Of a DNA stretch of 33,430 bases, positions 20,182-27,714 are shown one piece after another. Location of the stretch: the IMG/VR virus record IMGVR_UViG_3300037587_000423, positions 1 through 33,430 of that record; one strand, 5' to 3'. The notes under the pieces are model-generated. The model saw nothing but the letters and a program-made list of their open reading frames with translations. It was not told the DNA's origin and ran no database searches. The position numbers and the translations under genes were made by a program. This DNA is from a virus. The number at the start of each line of letters is the position of its first letter. Position 1 is the first letter of the stretch.

Positions 20182-21926
20182 AAACACTGCGAGATTATCA
20201 GCAGACGGTCCACGACGACACGATCCAGCATATGAAAACAACGCAGGGCACTGACCCGGTTGTGGTCGATGCGAGCGTGGGCGCCGGGAAGTCGCTTCTG
20301 ATTGCAAATCTGTGCAAGCATGTCGCTGACAAGGGCGGGAAAGCCATGGTGCTGGCCCGCCAGGGTGAGCTGGCAGAACAGAATAGCTCGGAAGCGTGGG
20401 AAATCGGCCTGGAGAACAGCAAGTTTTCAGCCAGCCTGGGTTGTCGATCTACCAGGCACCCGGTGATTTTCGGAACCGAAGGGACCGTGGCCAGGGCGTT
20501 GAATAAAGAGCTGGCCGGATACGCCCCCGACCTGCTTTGCATCGATGAATCGCACATGGTCGCATACGACAACCCTGAAACACAGTTCATGCAGATCATT
20601 GAGCATTTCAAGCGGATCAAGCCTAAGATGCGGATCGTCGGCATGACCGGCAGCCCATATCGTGGCATTACTTCGATCGTCGGCCAGTTCTGGAAAAAGA
20701 AGGTCGGCAACATCTCGACTGAATACCTGATCGAAAACGGATGGCTGGTGCCGCCGGTGTTCGGGTTCCCGCTTGAGGAAAACGAGGGGTTTAATTTCGG
20801 CGACATCGAGACCCGAAACGGATCAGCAGAGTTTGACGAAAAGCAGCTAAATGCAGTGGTCCTGGAGGATAAGACCCTAACCCATCGGATCATGCATGAA
20901 GTTGTCGAGCGCGGAAAAGACCGGCATGGCGTGCTGATATTTTCCGCCACCAAGCGGCATACCAAGGAAGTCCGAGAGAGCCTGCTGCTGGCCGGTGTTG
21001 ACGATCACCAGATAGGCATCATCACCGAGTCCACCAAGAATGCAGTTCGGCGCGACATCCTGGCCCGGGCCAAGGCCGGCGACTGCCGCTATGTGATAAA
21101 CGTCGGAGTTTTAACGACAGGCGTTAACATTCCTCGGTGGGATTTAATTGTCTACTTGAGGCCCATTGGCTCTCTGGTGCTGTTGGTGCAATCGCTGGGG
21201 CGCGGCCTACGCTTATGCGAGGAAACCGGCAAGACTGATGCGCTGATTCTCGACTATGCCGGCGTAATGTCCCGCCTCGGCCACCTCTACGACTCCCCGA
21301 TGCTTGAAGAGGCTCAGCTCCAGAAGGCAAAGATTGACCACGATATGATTCAGTGCCCGAAGTGCGAGACCGAGAACAGCAAGTTCGCCAGGCGATGCAT
21401 GGGCAAGGATCTTGAGCAGCCCGATCTACGCTGCGATTTCTTCTGGCAGTCGCAAAAGTGCAAACAATGCGATTGGGAAAACGACATCTCTGCAGTCGAG
21501 TGCCGCAACCCTGGCTGCCGGCATGAGCTGCGCGACCCTAACGCACAGCTGCTGCATAAGGCATACTCTGATGATGAGATGGTGCCGGTGGTGAGCATGA
21601 AGATCACATCAACGAAAAATCGAGCTGTGATGGTTCAGTATATCCTCCATCAAAAGCCCGAGAGCGGGTGGCCGACCGAATTCTACGCCGTAGAGAACGA
21701 CAAGATGGCTCGCGTTTGGCGTGCACGCTTTGTTTCCGCCCATGTTCGAGACCCGGCCTGGCGTTCCAGAGTCATGTCGATGCGGTCGGCTGAAACCATC
21801 GTCAAGAACCAGGCGGTTTTCGATGCTCCGACTCACATTGCATTCAGGGTCAACGAGAAGGGGCATCACGTTGTCGGCCGCAAGCGGTTCATCAGCGGCA
21901 GGATGGAGGAGCAATCCAGCTCTTGA
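20178..21926 (+). CDS. Superfamily 2 DEAD/DEAH helicase with zinc ribbon
   Basis: 582 residues. Motif I ASVGAGKS (32-39), Ia LARQGELAEQ, II DESH (123-126, LLCIDESHMV), III GMTGSPYRG, IV-V GVLTTGVNIP (about 310-319) and VI QSLGRGLR (338-345) are all present. From about 393 there are Cys pairs (CPKCETENSKFARRC, KQCDWE, CRNPGCRH) that form one or two zinc ribbons, a layout seen in phage replication or recombination helicases. It overlaps the preceding gene by 4 bases, and its stop TGA lies in the -35 box of the next promoter. Confidence 0.9.
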   Translation: MKTLRDYQQTVHDDTIQHMKTTQGTDPVVVDASVGAGKSLLIANLCKHVADKGGKAMVLARQGELAEQNSSEAWEIGLENSKFSASLGCRSTRHPVIFGTEGTVARALNKELAGYAPDLLCIDESHMVAYDNPETQFMQIIEHFKRIKPKMRIVGMTGSPYRGITSIVGQFWKKKVGNISTEYLIENGWLVPPVFGFPLEENEGFNFGDIETRNGSAEFDEKQLNAVVLEDKTLTHRIMHEVVERGKDRHGVLIFSATKRHTKEVRESLLLAGVDDHQIGIITESTKNAVRRDILARAKAGDCRYVINVGVLTTGVNIPRWDLIVYLRPIGSLVLLVQSLGRGLRLCEETGKTDALILDYAGVMSRLGHLYDSPMLEEAQLQKAKIDHDMIQCPKCETENSKFARRCMGKDLEQPDLRCDFFWQSQKCKQCDWENDISAVECRNPGCRHELRDPNAQLLHKAYSDDEMVPVVSMKITSTKNRAVMVQYILHQKPESGWPTEFYAVENDKMARVWRARFVSAHVRDPAWRSRVMSMRSAETIVKNQAVFDAPTHIAFRVNEKGHHVVGRKRFISGRMEEQSSS

Positions 21927-21950
21927 TAATGCCTGTCAGTATGTTATGCT
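21923..21950 (+). promoter_or_regulatory. Promoter TTGATA-N16-TATGCT overlapping a stop codon
   Basis: -35 at 21923-21928, -10 at 21945-21950. The helicase stop TGA is inside the -35 box. Confidence 0.5.
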
Positions 21951-21974
21951 TGATATTAACAAGGGAGGAGCAAA

Positions 21975-22076
21975 ATGATGATCTGGGCAGGCCTTGGCGT
22001 TGTGATGATTATAGCCATAGGCATCGAAGGAAATATCGTTGAGTTCCGAGAATGGATTGAATCAGAGTTTCACTGA
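21975..22076 (+). CDS. Very small membrane protein (33 aa)
   Basis: ATG at 21975 with GGAGG 6-7 bases upstream, TGA at 22074-22076. The first 17 residues (MMIWAGLGVVMIIAIGI) form a membrane helix, followed by an acidic amphipathic tail (VEFREWIESEFH). It directly follows a promoter. Unknown; a small regulatory membrane peptide is possible. Confidence 0.55.
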   Translation: MMIWAGLGVVMIIAIGIEGNIVEFREWIESEFH

Positions 22077-22099
22077 AGCGGGTTTTAAGGAGATTGATT

Positions 22100-22282
22100 A
22101 TGGAAAGACCTGAATGCAAGTGCAAAGGGACCGTCTGTCCTGGCGCGATGTGCGGTTTTGTCATTGTGAGCACCAACAAGTGCGGCGCACCTGAAAGCAA
22201 AGAGTGTGAGCACAGAGGTGGTTTTGATCGGGGCGGAAGGCGCAATCAGAACAACGAAGGCGATCTAGTCGACAACAGCTAA
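22100..22282 (+). CDS. Small Cys-rich protein, probable metal-binding module (60 aa)
   Basis: The ATG at 22100 has AAGGAG with 7-base spacing; the two codons before it are a TTG and ATT and are not the start. Cys residues occur in PECKCKGTVCPGAMCGF, STNKCGAP and KECEH, matching the N-terminus of the minus-strand protein at 11544-11816. The C-terminus is Gly/Asn-rich and probably disordered. Function unknown. Confidence 0.65.
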   Translation: MERPECKCKGTVCPGAMCGFVIVSTNKCGAPESKECEHRGGFDRGGRRNQNNEGDLVDNS

Positions 22283-22299
22283 ACAACCACGGAAAAACC

Positions 22300-22473
22300 A
22301 TGACCACAGACAGTGAACTCCAGCTGATGCCATGCCCGTTCTGCGGAGGCGAGGCGCAGCTTTTTAAACCCGGCCCGTTCAAATGGACCGTGCTGCATAA
22401 ATGCGATGCGGTTCGCTGCGAGATATCGCCAGGCAAGAAAGCCAAGGTTATCGCGCTATGGAATCAACGATAA
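22300..22473 (+). CDS. Lar-like restriction-alleviation zinc-ribbon protein (57 aa)
   Basis: ATG(22300) to TAA(22473). The product has the Lar-like order LMPCPFCGGEAQLF (CxxC), KCDAVRCEIS (second Cys pair) and a final KAKVIALWNQR (the Trp-Asn ending). The E. coli Rac prophage Lar protein alleviates EcoKI restriction; most relatives are untested. The ribosome binding site is weak (GGA). Second Lar-like gene in the window, the other being at 2401-2751. Confidence 0.7.
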   Translation: MTTDSELQLMPCPFCGGEAQLFKPGPFKWTVLHKCDAVRCEISPGKKAKVIALWNQR

Positions 22474-22491
22474 AACTAATTTGGAATAACC

Positions 22492-22884
22492 ATGCCGATC
22501 AAAACATACGACTCAGGCTACCGAGGCGCCTGCCGAAAGGAAGATGCCGAGCAGATCGACTGCGTTGCCTGGGTCCGGCACCACCATCCGGCCATGACCA
22601 CGTTGCTGATGCACCCGCCCAATGAAAGCAAGGTGCCGGTCCAATACCGGGCTCAGCTGTCGAAGATGGGAATATTGCCCGGGGCGTCCGATCTGATCCT
22701 TCTTTATCCCGCCTCTGGCCACCCCTACGCCCTGTTTGAGCTAAAGCGATGCGATCGCACCAAGTCGCGTCTATCTCCTGCGCAGCGCGGAGTTCTGGAG
22801 GCTGCTGATGCTGTTGGAGCGTTCGCCAGCGTCTGCTATGGCTTCGATCAGTTTAAGCTGGCGTTCATTGATTATATTGGTTGA
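22492..22884 (+). CDS. VRR-NUC domain nuclease
   Basis: 130 residues. The PD-(D/E)XK core of VRR-NUC proteins is visible: an N-terminal acidic helix (RKEDAEQIDCVAWVRHHHP), MHPPNESKV, LPGASDLILLY (D67), FELKR (E83, K85) and SPAQRGVLEAA (Q98). Phage VRR-NUC proteins are thought to act as structure-specific or junction-processing nucleases in recombination. Its neighbours are the helicase, RecT and YqaJ genes. The stop TGA is inside the next promoter. Confidence 0.88.
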   Translation: MPIKTYDSGYRGACRKEDAEQIDCVAWVRHHHPAMTTLLMHPPNESKVPVQYRAQLSKMGILPGASDLILLYPASGHPYALFELKRCDRTKSRLSPAQRGVLEAADAVGAFASVCYGFDQFKLAFIDYIG

Positions 22885-22908
22885 CGTTAGTCTGTATATA
22901 GCTATACT
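22881..22908 (+). promoter_or_regulatory. Promoter TTGACG-N16-TATACT overlapping a stop codon
   Basis: -35 at 22881-22886, -10 at 22903-22908. The TGA of the VRR-NUC gene is inside the -35 box. It drives the 72-residue gene and, by overlap, recT. Confidence 0.7.
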
Positions 22909-22934
22909 GTCAGACATCAACCAAGGGGGAATAT

Positions 22935-23153
22935 ATGCTTGAACCAATGGATTATGAAGACCTCATCAAGAGGTCTGAAGCAACCACCAAAGCCATTATC
23001 GGTGACGATGATAGCGCTGGTAATTTTAATGCCGGAATGCACGGCTGCCTGCTGCATCATCTTAAGCAAGCAGTGAATCGGCACAACTTGCTGCTGAAGC
23101 TCTACAACGAGAAAAGAGAAGAGTGCTATAAGCTGATGGAGGCAAGCCGATGA
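22935..23153 (+). CDS. Small hypothetical protein (72 aa)
   Basis: AAGGGGG about 6 bases before the ATG. The product has an acidic N-terminus (MDYEDLIKRSEATTKAIIGD) and a helix (LLHHLKQAVNRHNLLLKLYN). The stop overlaps the recT start (ATGA). Unrecognised. Confidence 0.65.
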   Translation: MLEPMDYEDLIKRSEATTKAIIGDDDSAGNFNAGMHGCLLHHLKQAVNRHNLLLKLYNEKREECYKLMEASR

Positions 23154-24100
23154 ACCTCCCACCAGCAGTACAGCAAGCCCAGGGGATCATTCTGGCGCAG
23201 GAGCAGCAATTCAACGAACTGGTGATAGACGACAAGGTGGCGTTTGCCGCCGAGTCTCAGTTTGCCTGTCAGTTGATGCGGGCCAATGACTACCTTGCCG
23301 GGATCGCCATCAAGAACCCTCAGAGCATGATTGATGCGGTGATCAATATTGCCGCCATAGGTATCAGCTTGAACCCGGCCAGCAAGCATGCCTATCTGGT
23401 GCCGCGTAAAGGTAAAGTCTGCCTCGATATCTCCTACATGGGTCTGCTGCACCTAGCCATCGATAGCGGCTCTCTGCTGTGGGGGCAGGCCAAGATTGTT
23501 TACCAGTCCGATAAGTATACCAACAACGGTGTCGAGAAGGCGCCAACGCATACCGCTGACACCTTCGGAGACCGTGGGGCGATCGTCGGGGCTTACTGCA
23601 CCGTCAAGACCTCCGGCGGCGACTTCCTCACCGAGGAAATGAGCATCGACCAGATTAAGTCGGTGGCCAACCGGTCGGAGTCGTTCAAGAAGAACTCCGG
23701 CCCCTGGAAGACAGACTATGAGCAGATGGTGCGTAAGACGGTGGTCAAGCGGGGCTCGCACTACTGGCCCAACTGCGAGCGCCTGTCTAACGCGATCGCT
23801 TACCTCAACAAGTCAGGCGAGGGAATTGACTTCGACAACGAGCGCCGGGGAGCCGGGCCTGTCGATGTGAATCTGACCCCAGAGCAGATCGAGAAGATCA
23901 CCAGCCAGATTGACGAGCTAGGGACCACCAGAGATATCGTCCTTGGCTTCGCCGCCAGCAACTTATTCAAGCGGGATGTGCAATCGCTAGCCGAGCTGAC
24001 CAAAGACGAGGCAAGCAAGCTTTCTGACCTACTGAGCCAGCGTTTGGGGCAGCAGAAGCAGAAGATGGAAAAGCCAATTGATACTGATGAGGTGTTTTAA
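23150..24100 (+). CDS. recT: RecT-family single-strand annealing protein
   Basis: 316 residues. The RecT pattern is clear: FAAESQFACQLMRANDYLAG, AAIGISLNPASKHAYLVPRK, VCLDISYMGLLHLAIDSG, VYQSDKY and GAYCTVKTSGGDFLTEEMSI, then SEQ-like KNSGPWKTDYEQMVRKTVVK. RecT anneals complementary strands after the exonuclease (24455-25138) resects DNA ends. The C-terminus is acidic (PIDTDEVF). It follows the 72-residue gene with a 4-base overlap. Confidence 0.92.
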   Translation: MNLPPAVQQAQGIILAQEQQFNELVIDDKVAFAAESQFACQLMRANDYLAGIAIKNPQSMIDAVINIAAIGISLNPASKHAYLVPRKGKVCLDISYMGLLHLAIDSGSLLWGQAKIVYQSDKYTNNGVEKAPTHTADTFGDRGAIVGAYCTVKTSGGDFLTEEMSIDQIKSVANRSESFKKNSGPWKTDYEQMVRKTVVKRGSHYWPNCERLSNAIAYLNKSGEGIDFDNERRGAGPVDVNLTPEQIEKITSQIDELGTTRDIVLGFAASNLFKRDVQSLAELTKDEASKLSDLLSQRLGQQKQKMEKPIDTDEVF

Positions 24101-24101
24101 G

Positions 24102-24455
24102 ATGAATATGAATAAGAAAATATTACAGTGGTATGCCACGGGCGAAACAGGGGTCAGCTCTAAAGCAATGGCCGCGGCTGTATCCGGATGCGAGCTTGAC
24201 CCAGGTTGGAGCGATCACCCGTCTGATCCTGCTGATTTCAATCGTTGCTTGAAATTCCTGATTGCTGTTCCGGAAGCAAATCTTCACATGAGCAAGGTGG
24301 CAGCGCTGAGCGACATCTGGGCAAAGCTCGTTGATCGCTGGGATGAGTTAGAGCAATGCTTTATCGATGAGGTCGGGTTTGATTGGGAAAAGGGGCGCGA
24401 GCTTCATGCAAGCAAAACCTATCAGATGATGAAAGAAATCCAAGGGAGAGCATAA
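24102..24455 (+). CDS. Phage hypothetical protein (117 aa)
   Basis: The ATG at 24102 follows the recT stop by one base, with GAGGTG upstream. The motif order NKKILQWYATGETGVSSKAM, then HPSDPADFNRCLKFLIAVPE and WAKLVDRWDELEQCF, is one I recognise as recurrent in phage RecT operons, but without an assigned function. The stop overlaps the exonuclease ATG by one base, so the three genes are probably translated together. Confidence 0.7.
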   Translation: MNMNKKILQWYATGETGVSSKAMAAAVSGCELDPGWSDHPSDPADFNRCLKFLIAVPEANLHMSKVAALSDIWAKLVDRWDELEQCFIDEVGFDWEKGRELHASKTYQMMKEIQGRA

Positions 24456-25138
24456 TGACAACCCACGCCGACCTACTAGCCCGCCTAGCCACCCACGAAG
24501 CCCGGCTTGGCTTCAACCCGGTCACCGTAGAGCAGCAGACCTTTGACTGGTTCAAGATGCGCCTGGGCGTTATCACGGCCAGCAAGGCCAGCATTCTGCT
24601 GATGAAGTCCGGCAGCCTGACCCGGCAGGGGTACATGGCCGAACTAGTCGCAGAGATCGCCACAGGAGCCCCGCAGGAGGCAGTAAGCGCCAAGGCAATG
24701 CAATGGGGTAACGACCATGAGCCAGCCGCTAGGGAGACATACCAGTTCATCACAGGCCGATCTGTAGAGCAGCTGCCGTTTGCCTATGGCGACGAAGCTA
24801 TGCGCACAGGATGCTCGCCGGACGGCATTGCAGACGATGGGCGCGGCGTCGAGATAAAGTGCCCGTTCAGCAGTAAGAACCACATTGAGTCGCTGGCGAA
24901 CAACGTAATCAAAAAGGATTACATCGCTCAGATTGATTACAGCATGTGGGTGACCGGCCTGGAAGCCTGGGACTTCTGCAGCTTTGACCCACGGATGCGC
25001 AAGAATAACCTGCACCGGATCGAGAAGGTAAGCGGGCCCGGCGTCAAACTGTTCGATGACGCCGTGCCGCAGTTTATCGAGGAGATGGACCGCATGCTGG
25101 CTGCGGTCGGGTTTGAGTTTGGGGGTCAGTGGTCTTAG
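24455..25138 (+). CDS. YqaJ-like viral recombinase / exonuclease
   Basis: 227 residues. The lambda-exonuclease-type core is visible: FDWFKMRLGVITASKASILL, QWGNDHEPAARETY (E89), GCSPDGIAD (D123), GVEIKCPFSSKNH (E133, K135) and YIAQIDYSMWVTG (Q159). It degrades 5' strands from double-strand ends and delivers single-stranded DNA to RecT. It ends the rightward early operon, followed by a shared hairpin with the tail-fibre gene. Confidence 0.9.
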   Translation: MTTHADLLARLATHEARLGFNPVTVEQQTFDWFKMRLGVITASKASILLMKSGSLTRQGYMAELVAEIATGAPQEAVSAKAMQWGNDHEPAARETYQFITGRSVEQLPFAYGDEAMRTGCSPDGIADDGRGVEIKCPFSSKNHIESLANNVIKKDYIAQIDYSMWVTGLEAWDFCSFDPRMRKNNLHRIEKVSGPGVKLFDDAVPQFIEEMDRMLAAVGFEFGGQWS

Positions 25139-25144
25139 AGGGTG

Positions 25145-25171
25145 AAGGCGCTACTCAGTGAGCGGCGCCTT
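25145..25171. terminator. Bidirectional hairpin terminator between convergent operons
   Basis: AAGGCGC and GCGCCTT form a 7-bp stem (25145-25151 with 25165-25171) with further short pairing in the 13-base loop. It lies between the exonuclease stop and the tail-fibre stop and can serve both directions, although U-runs are short. Confidence 0.55.
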
Positions 25172-25176
25172 ATCGT

Positions 25177-27714
25177 TCACATCGCCGCTATGATAAAGCA
25201 AAGCAGTTCTTCATAACGGATGCTGTATTGCTCCCCTGCCGCCTTGTAAAACTGGACGACATCGCCGCTCTTCTCATCAACAATCTCAAGCTCTTCATCC
25301 CACTCGTCATAGCAGAACAGACCATATTTGTGAGCGTCAAGGCCATGAGACTCAAAGATAGCCTTTACTGTCTGCGCGCCGATCCCGGTATGCGTCCTGG
25401 CTGCGTCACCTTTTTCTTCAATGGACGTATTCAGCCTGTAGGTTTTGAGAGCCGCTTTCAATTCTAGCGCTACCACCTTCTCAATATTATCCAGAGACTG
25501 TAAATCTGACTTTGTGCGCTCATCTGATGTAACTGTAAACGCTACCTGAGTATTACCACCTGACCAAGGTAGCGATGCCGATCCGCAAAGAATGCTGTTA
25601 GCTACGCCGGGGGTTACTTCCCCGGGTTTTACCTCAAGCGTCAGAACCCCTGTAACCTCTGTTGTCGTTACCGCCGTAAAAATCCTCGTCCGTGTTGGGC
25701 ATCGGTACGACGAAGACCCGCCTATCTGAAGTAGATTCCCGCCACCCGTAGACAGTTGCTGTAGCGATAGAATCTCTAGCCCAGCGTCGATGTGTTTTTT
25801 GAGCAGCCGCCCTGCCGTAGCTCCTCCTGATCGATTGCCGTAACGGAGGTAATCAACGCCAATTGACGTTGTAGTAGCTGACCACGTTCCTGATTTGCTT
25901 GCAAAGTAGGTTATAAATCCTTCATCCACAGACGTCGAACCAACCGTGATAATCACAGTTTCGTTGTTAGCATTTTTCACCGTAACCAATGATGCTGTTG
26001 GAATAGAATCTATTCCGGTGATCGCGGTCAGCGTTACAGCAGATGAATACCAACTAACACTTGGTATTTGCATATCTACCATGAAGTCAAGCAAATCTGA
26101 CAGTGCTGTAAACTCTACTCCGGTGAATGGGTTGTATATTCCACCGTCAACACCACGCGGATAGATGCCAAGAGACAGTCGCTTCAGATCAAAAGGCACG
26201 TAGGTAGATGCAATATCTGTGTAATCAACGCCTGAAGCGTCATCCTCTTTGAATATGATGATCCCGTCAGTTGGCGCATTAACATTGCCAGGCCTCAAGG
26301 AGATAAATAGATGTCTCAGGCTTCCGTCTGGATGTGCTGCTAATCCTTCACTCTCCGTCCGCTCGATAGTGAAGCCAGCGTCAGAAAGTGAGGTCAGAAA
26401 GCTATCTGCCTGAACCGCGCCATACTTGATCAAAGATCCTTCATAGGAGCATCGCGCTACACCAAAGTCTGAAACCGCGTCAGAAGTTGCCCCATCTAAA
26501 GCAGGAATGTAGCTACCCCCAAGCCCGAATAGAACATCCCCATCTTTGAGCAATACCCCTTGCGTCTTGGGTATAAAAGGAAATGTTGTATTTGATGAAT
26601 CTTGAAACCCTACAATCGACTTAGATACAAAAAACTCACCGGTTTTATTGAAATCCTCGTCGTAAATATTCCACTTGGTCCGTGAATTCTCTACGCCTAG
26701 ATCAGCGAAATCTTGCTCGATGATCCACTTTTCATCACCGAAAGAATACTGAAGACCGACCGCTGTGATACCAACATCTGAGCCGATAACTATATCCGCA
26801 GTAGTAGGAAGGGTTGTAATATCATACTTAAAAAGAGCTGAACCGGATCTGTTGTATAAGAACCTGGAAGCGCCTTCGTTTCTGACTACCGCAGATTCTC
26901 CGCCAGTTGCAACACCGAACCATGATGTCTGCGTTCCAGTGGAGTCATATACAACGATGATCGAGAATACAGGACTCTGATCAGGCGCATACTTGATGAA
27001 GGTGTTTCCAGCGTCGTCATAGCTGAAGCCTTGCGGAAACAGAAAGGTGGCACCTGGAGAAGTAGCTAAAGCTGTAGCGTAGCCAATAAACTCTAGCGGA
27101 AACTCGTCAACCACGCTCTTGCGATAAACAAAATCTGTAATCTTGGCGGGTATTCGAGCTGCGCTAAGGCCGTTCCCAAGAGTTACAACCCTATTCCCGT
27201 CTGCAGTCTGCGCTGCCGTAGCTAGGAATTCACCGCCCTCTCCATCACCGGGTGAATCCAACCCCTGTACGGTCAAGGTCATTCCTATTATTATATTAAC
27301 TATCCCTGCATCTATGGACAGGGGGTTAATTGCTGTCATGTCTGCCACTGTAGCGAATAGAGTGCCGTACCTTAGATCACCCTGCGATTCAATGACGCCT
27401 TGATAAACACGCCAATTAGCAATATCCCCGGCAAAAGTTGCCCCAGAAGTATGCGCAGTCACCGCGATATAAAAAATACCAGAATCAGTCACCAAATCTT
27501 TAACTTGATAACTTGTAGCTGTTACCCATGCGCCTCGATCAGTAACAGCTGCGATCGATTCGATAATCCGATCTATCGACTGAATCCCTTTCCCTGTGCG
27601 CGTGGTTACGACAGCGCTCGGGCCATTAACAATAGAATCAAGTTTTGCCGCATTGTCCTGGGCAACATCAAATCTGTCATTAGGTACTGTAAATTGTGAT
27701 AGATCAGTAGCCAT
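25177..27714 (-). CDS. Tail fibre / receptor-binding protein with C-terminal S74 intramolecular chaperone
   Basis: 845 residues. The N-terminal region includes an attachment part, a helical stretch and GAWVTATSYQVKDLVTD, which resembles small carbohydrate-binding tail modules. A long beta-rich middle (about 140-640) looks propeller- or lectin-like. The last 116 residues (from 730) start SDERTKSDLQSLDNI, the autocleavage motif of peptidase S74 chaperones, in which the Ser of SDxRxK is the nucleophile, followed by GIGAQTVKAIFESHG and a helical end. The chaperone trimerises the fibre and is then released. The ATG overlaps the stop of the tail-tip gene (TAATG). Confidence 0.85.
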   Translation of the reverse strand: MATDLSQFTVPNDRFDVAQDNAAKLDSIVNGPSAVVTTRTGKGIQSIDRIIESIAAVTDRGAWVTATSYQVKDLVTDSGIFYIAVTAHTSGATFAGDIANWRVYQGVIESQGDLRYGTLFATVADMTAINPLSIDAGIVNIIIGMTLTVQGLDSPGDGEGGEFLATAAQTADGNRVVTLGNGLSAARIPAKITDFVYRKSVVDEFPLEFIGYATALATSPGATFLFPQGFSYDDAGNTFIKYAPDQSPVFSIIVVYDSTGTQTSWFGVATGGESAVVRNEGASRFLYNRSGSALFKYDITTLPTTADIVIGSDVGITAVGLQYSFGDEKWIIEQDFADLGVENSRTKWNIYDEDFNKTGEFFVSKSIVGFQDSSNTTFPFIPKTQGVLLKDGDVLFGLGGSYIPALDGATSDAVSDFGVARCSYEGSLIKYGAVQADSFLTSLSDAGFTIERTESEGLAAHPDGSLRHLFISLRPGNVNAPTDGIIIFKEDDASGVDYTDIASTYVPFDLKRLSLGIYPRGVDGGIYNPFTGVEFTALSDLLDFMVDMQIPSVSWYSSAVTLTAITGIDSIPTASLVTVKNANNETVIITVGSTSVDEGFITYFASKSGTWSATTTSIGVDYLRYGNRSGGATAGRLLKKHIDAGLEILSLQQLSTGGGNLLQIGGSSSYRCPTRTRIFTAVTTTEVTGVLTLEVKPGEVTPGVANSILCGSASLPWSGGNTQVAFTVTSDERTKSDLQSLDNIEKVVALELKAALKTYRLNTSIEEKGDAARTHTGIGAQTVKAIFESHGLDAHKYGLFCYDEWDEELEIVDEKSGDVVQFYKAAGEQYSIRYEELLCFIIAAM

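Noticed and set aside
20198-20965. 255-codon frame antisense to the helicase gene
   Set aside because: Ser/Pro/Arg-rich, with no coherent fold or ribosome binding site. It is a useful contrast to the antisense endonuclease at 3947-4795, which has recognisable domains.
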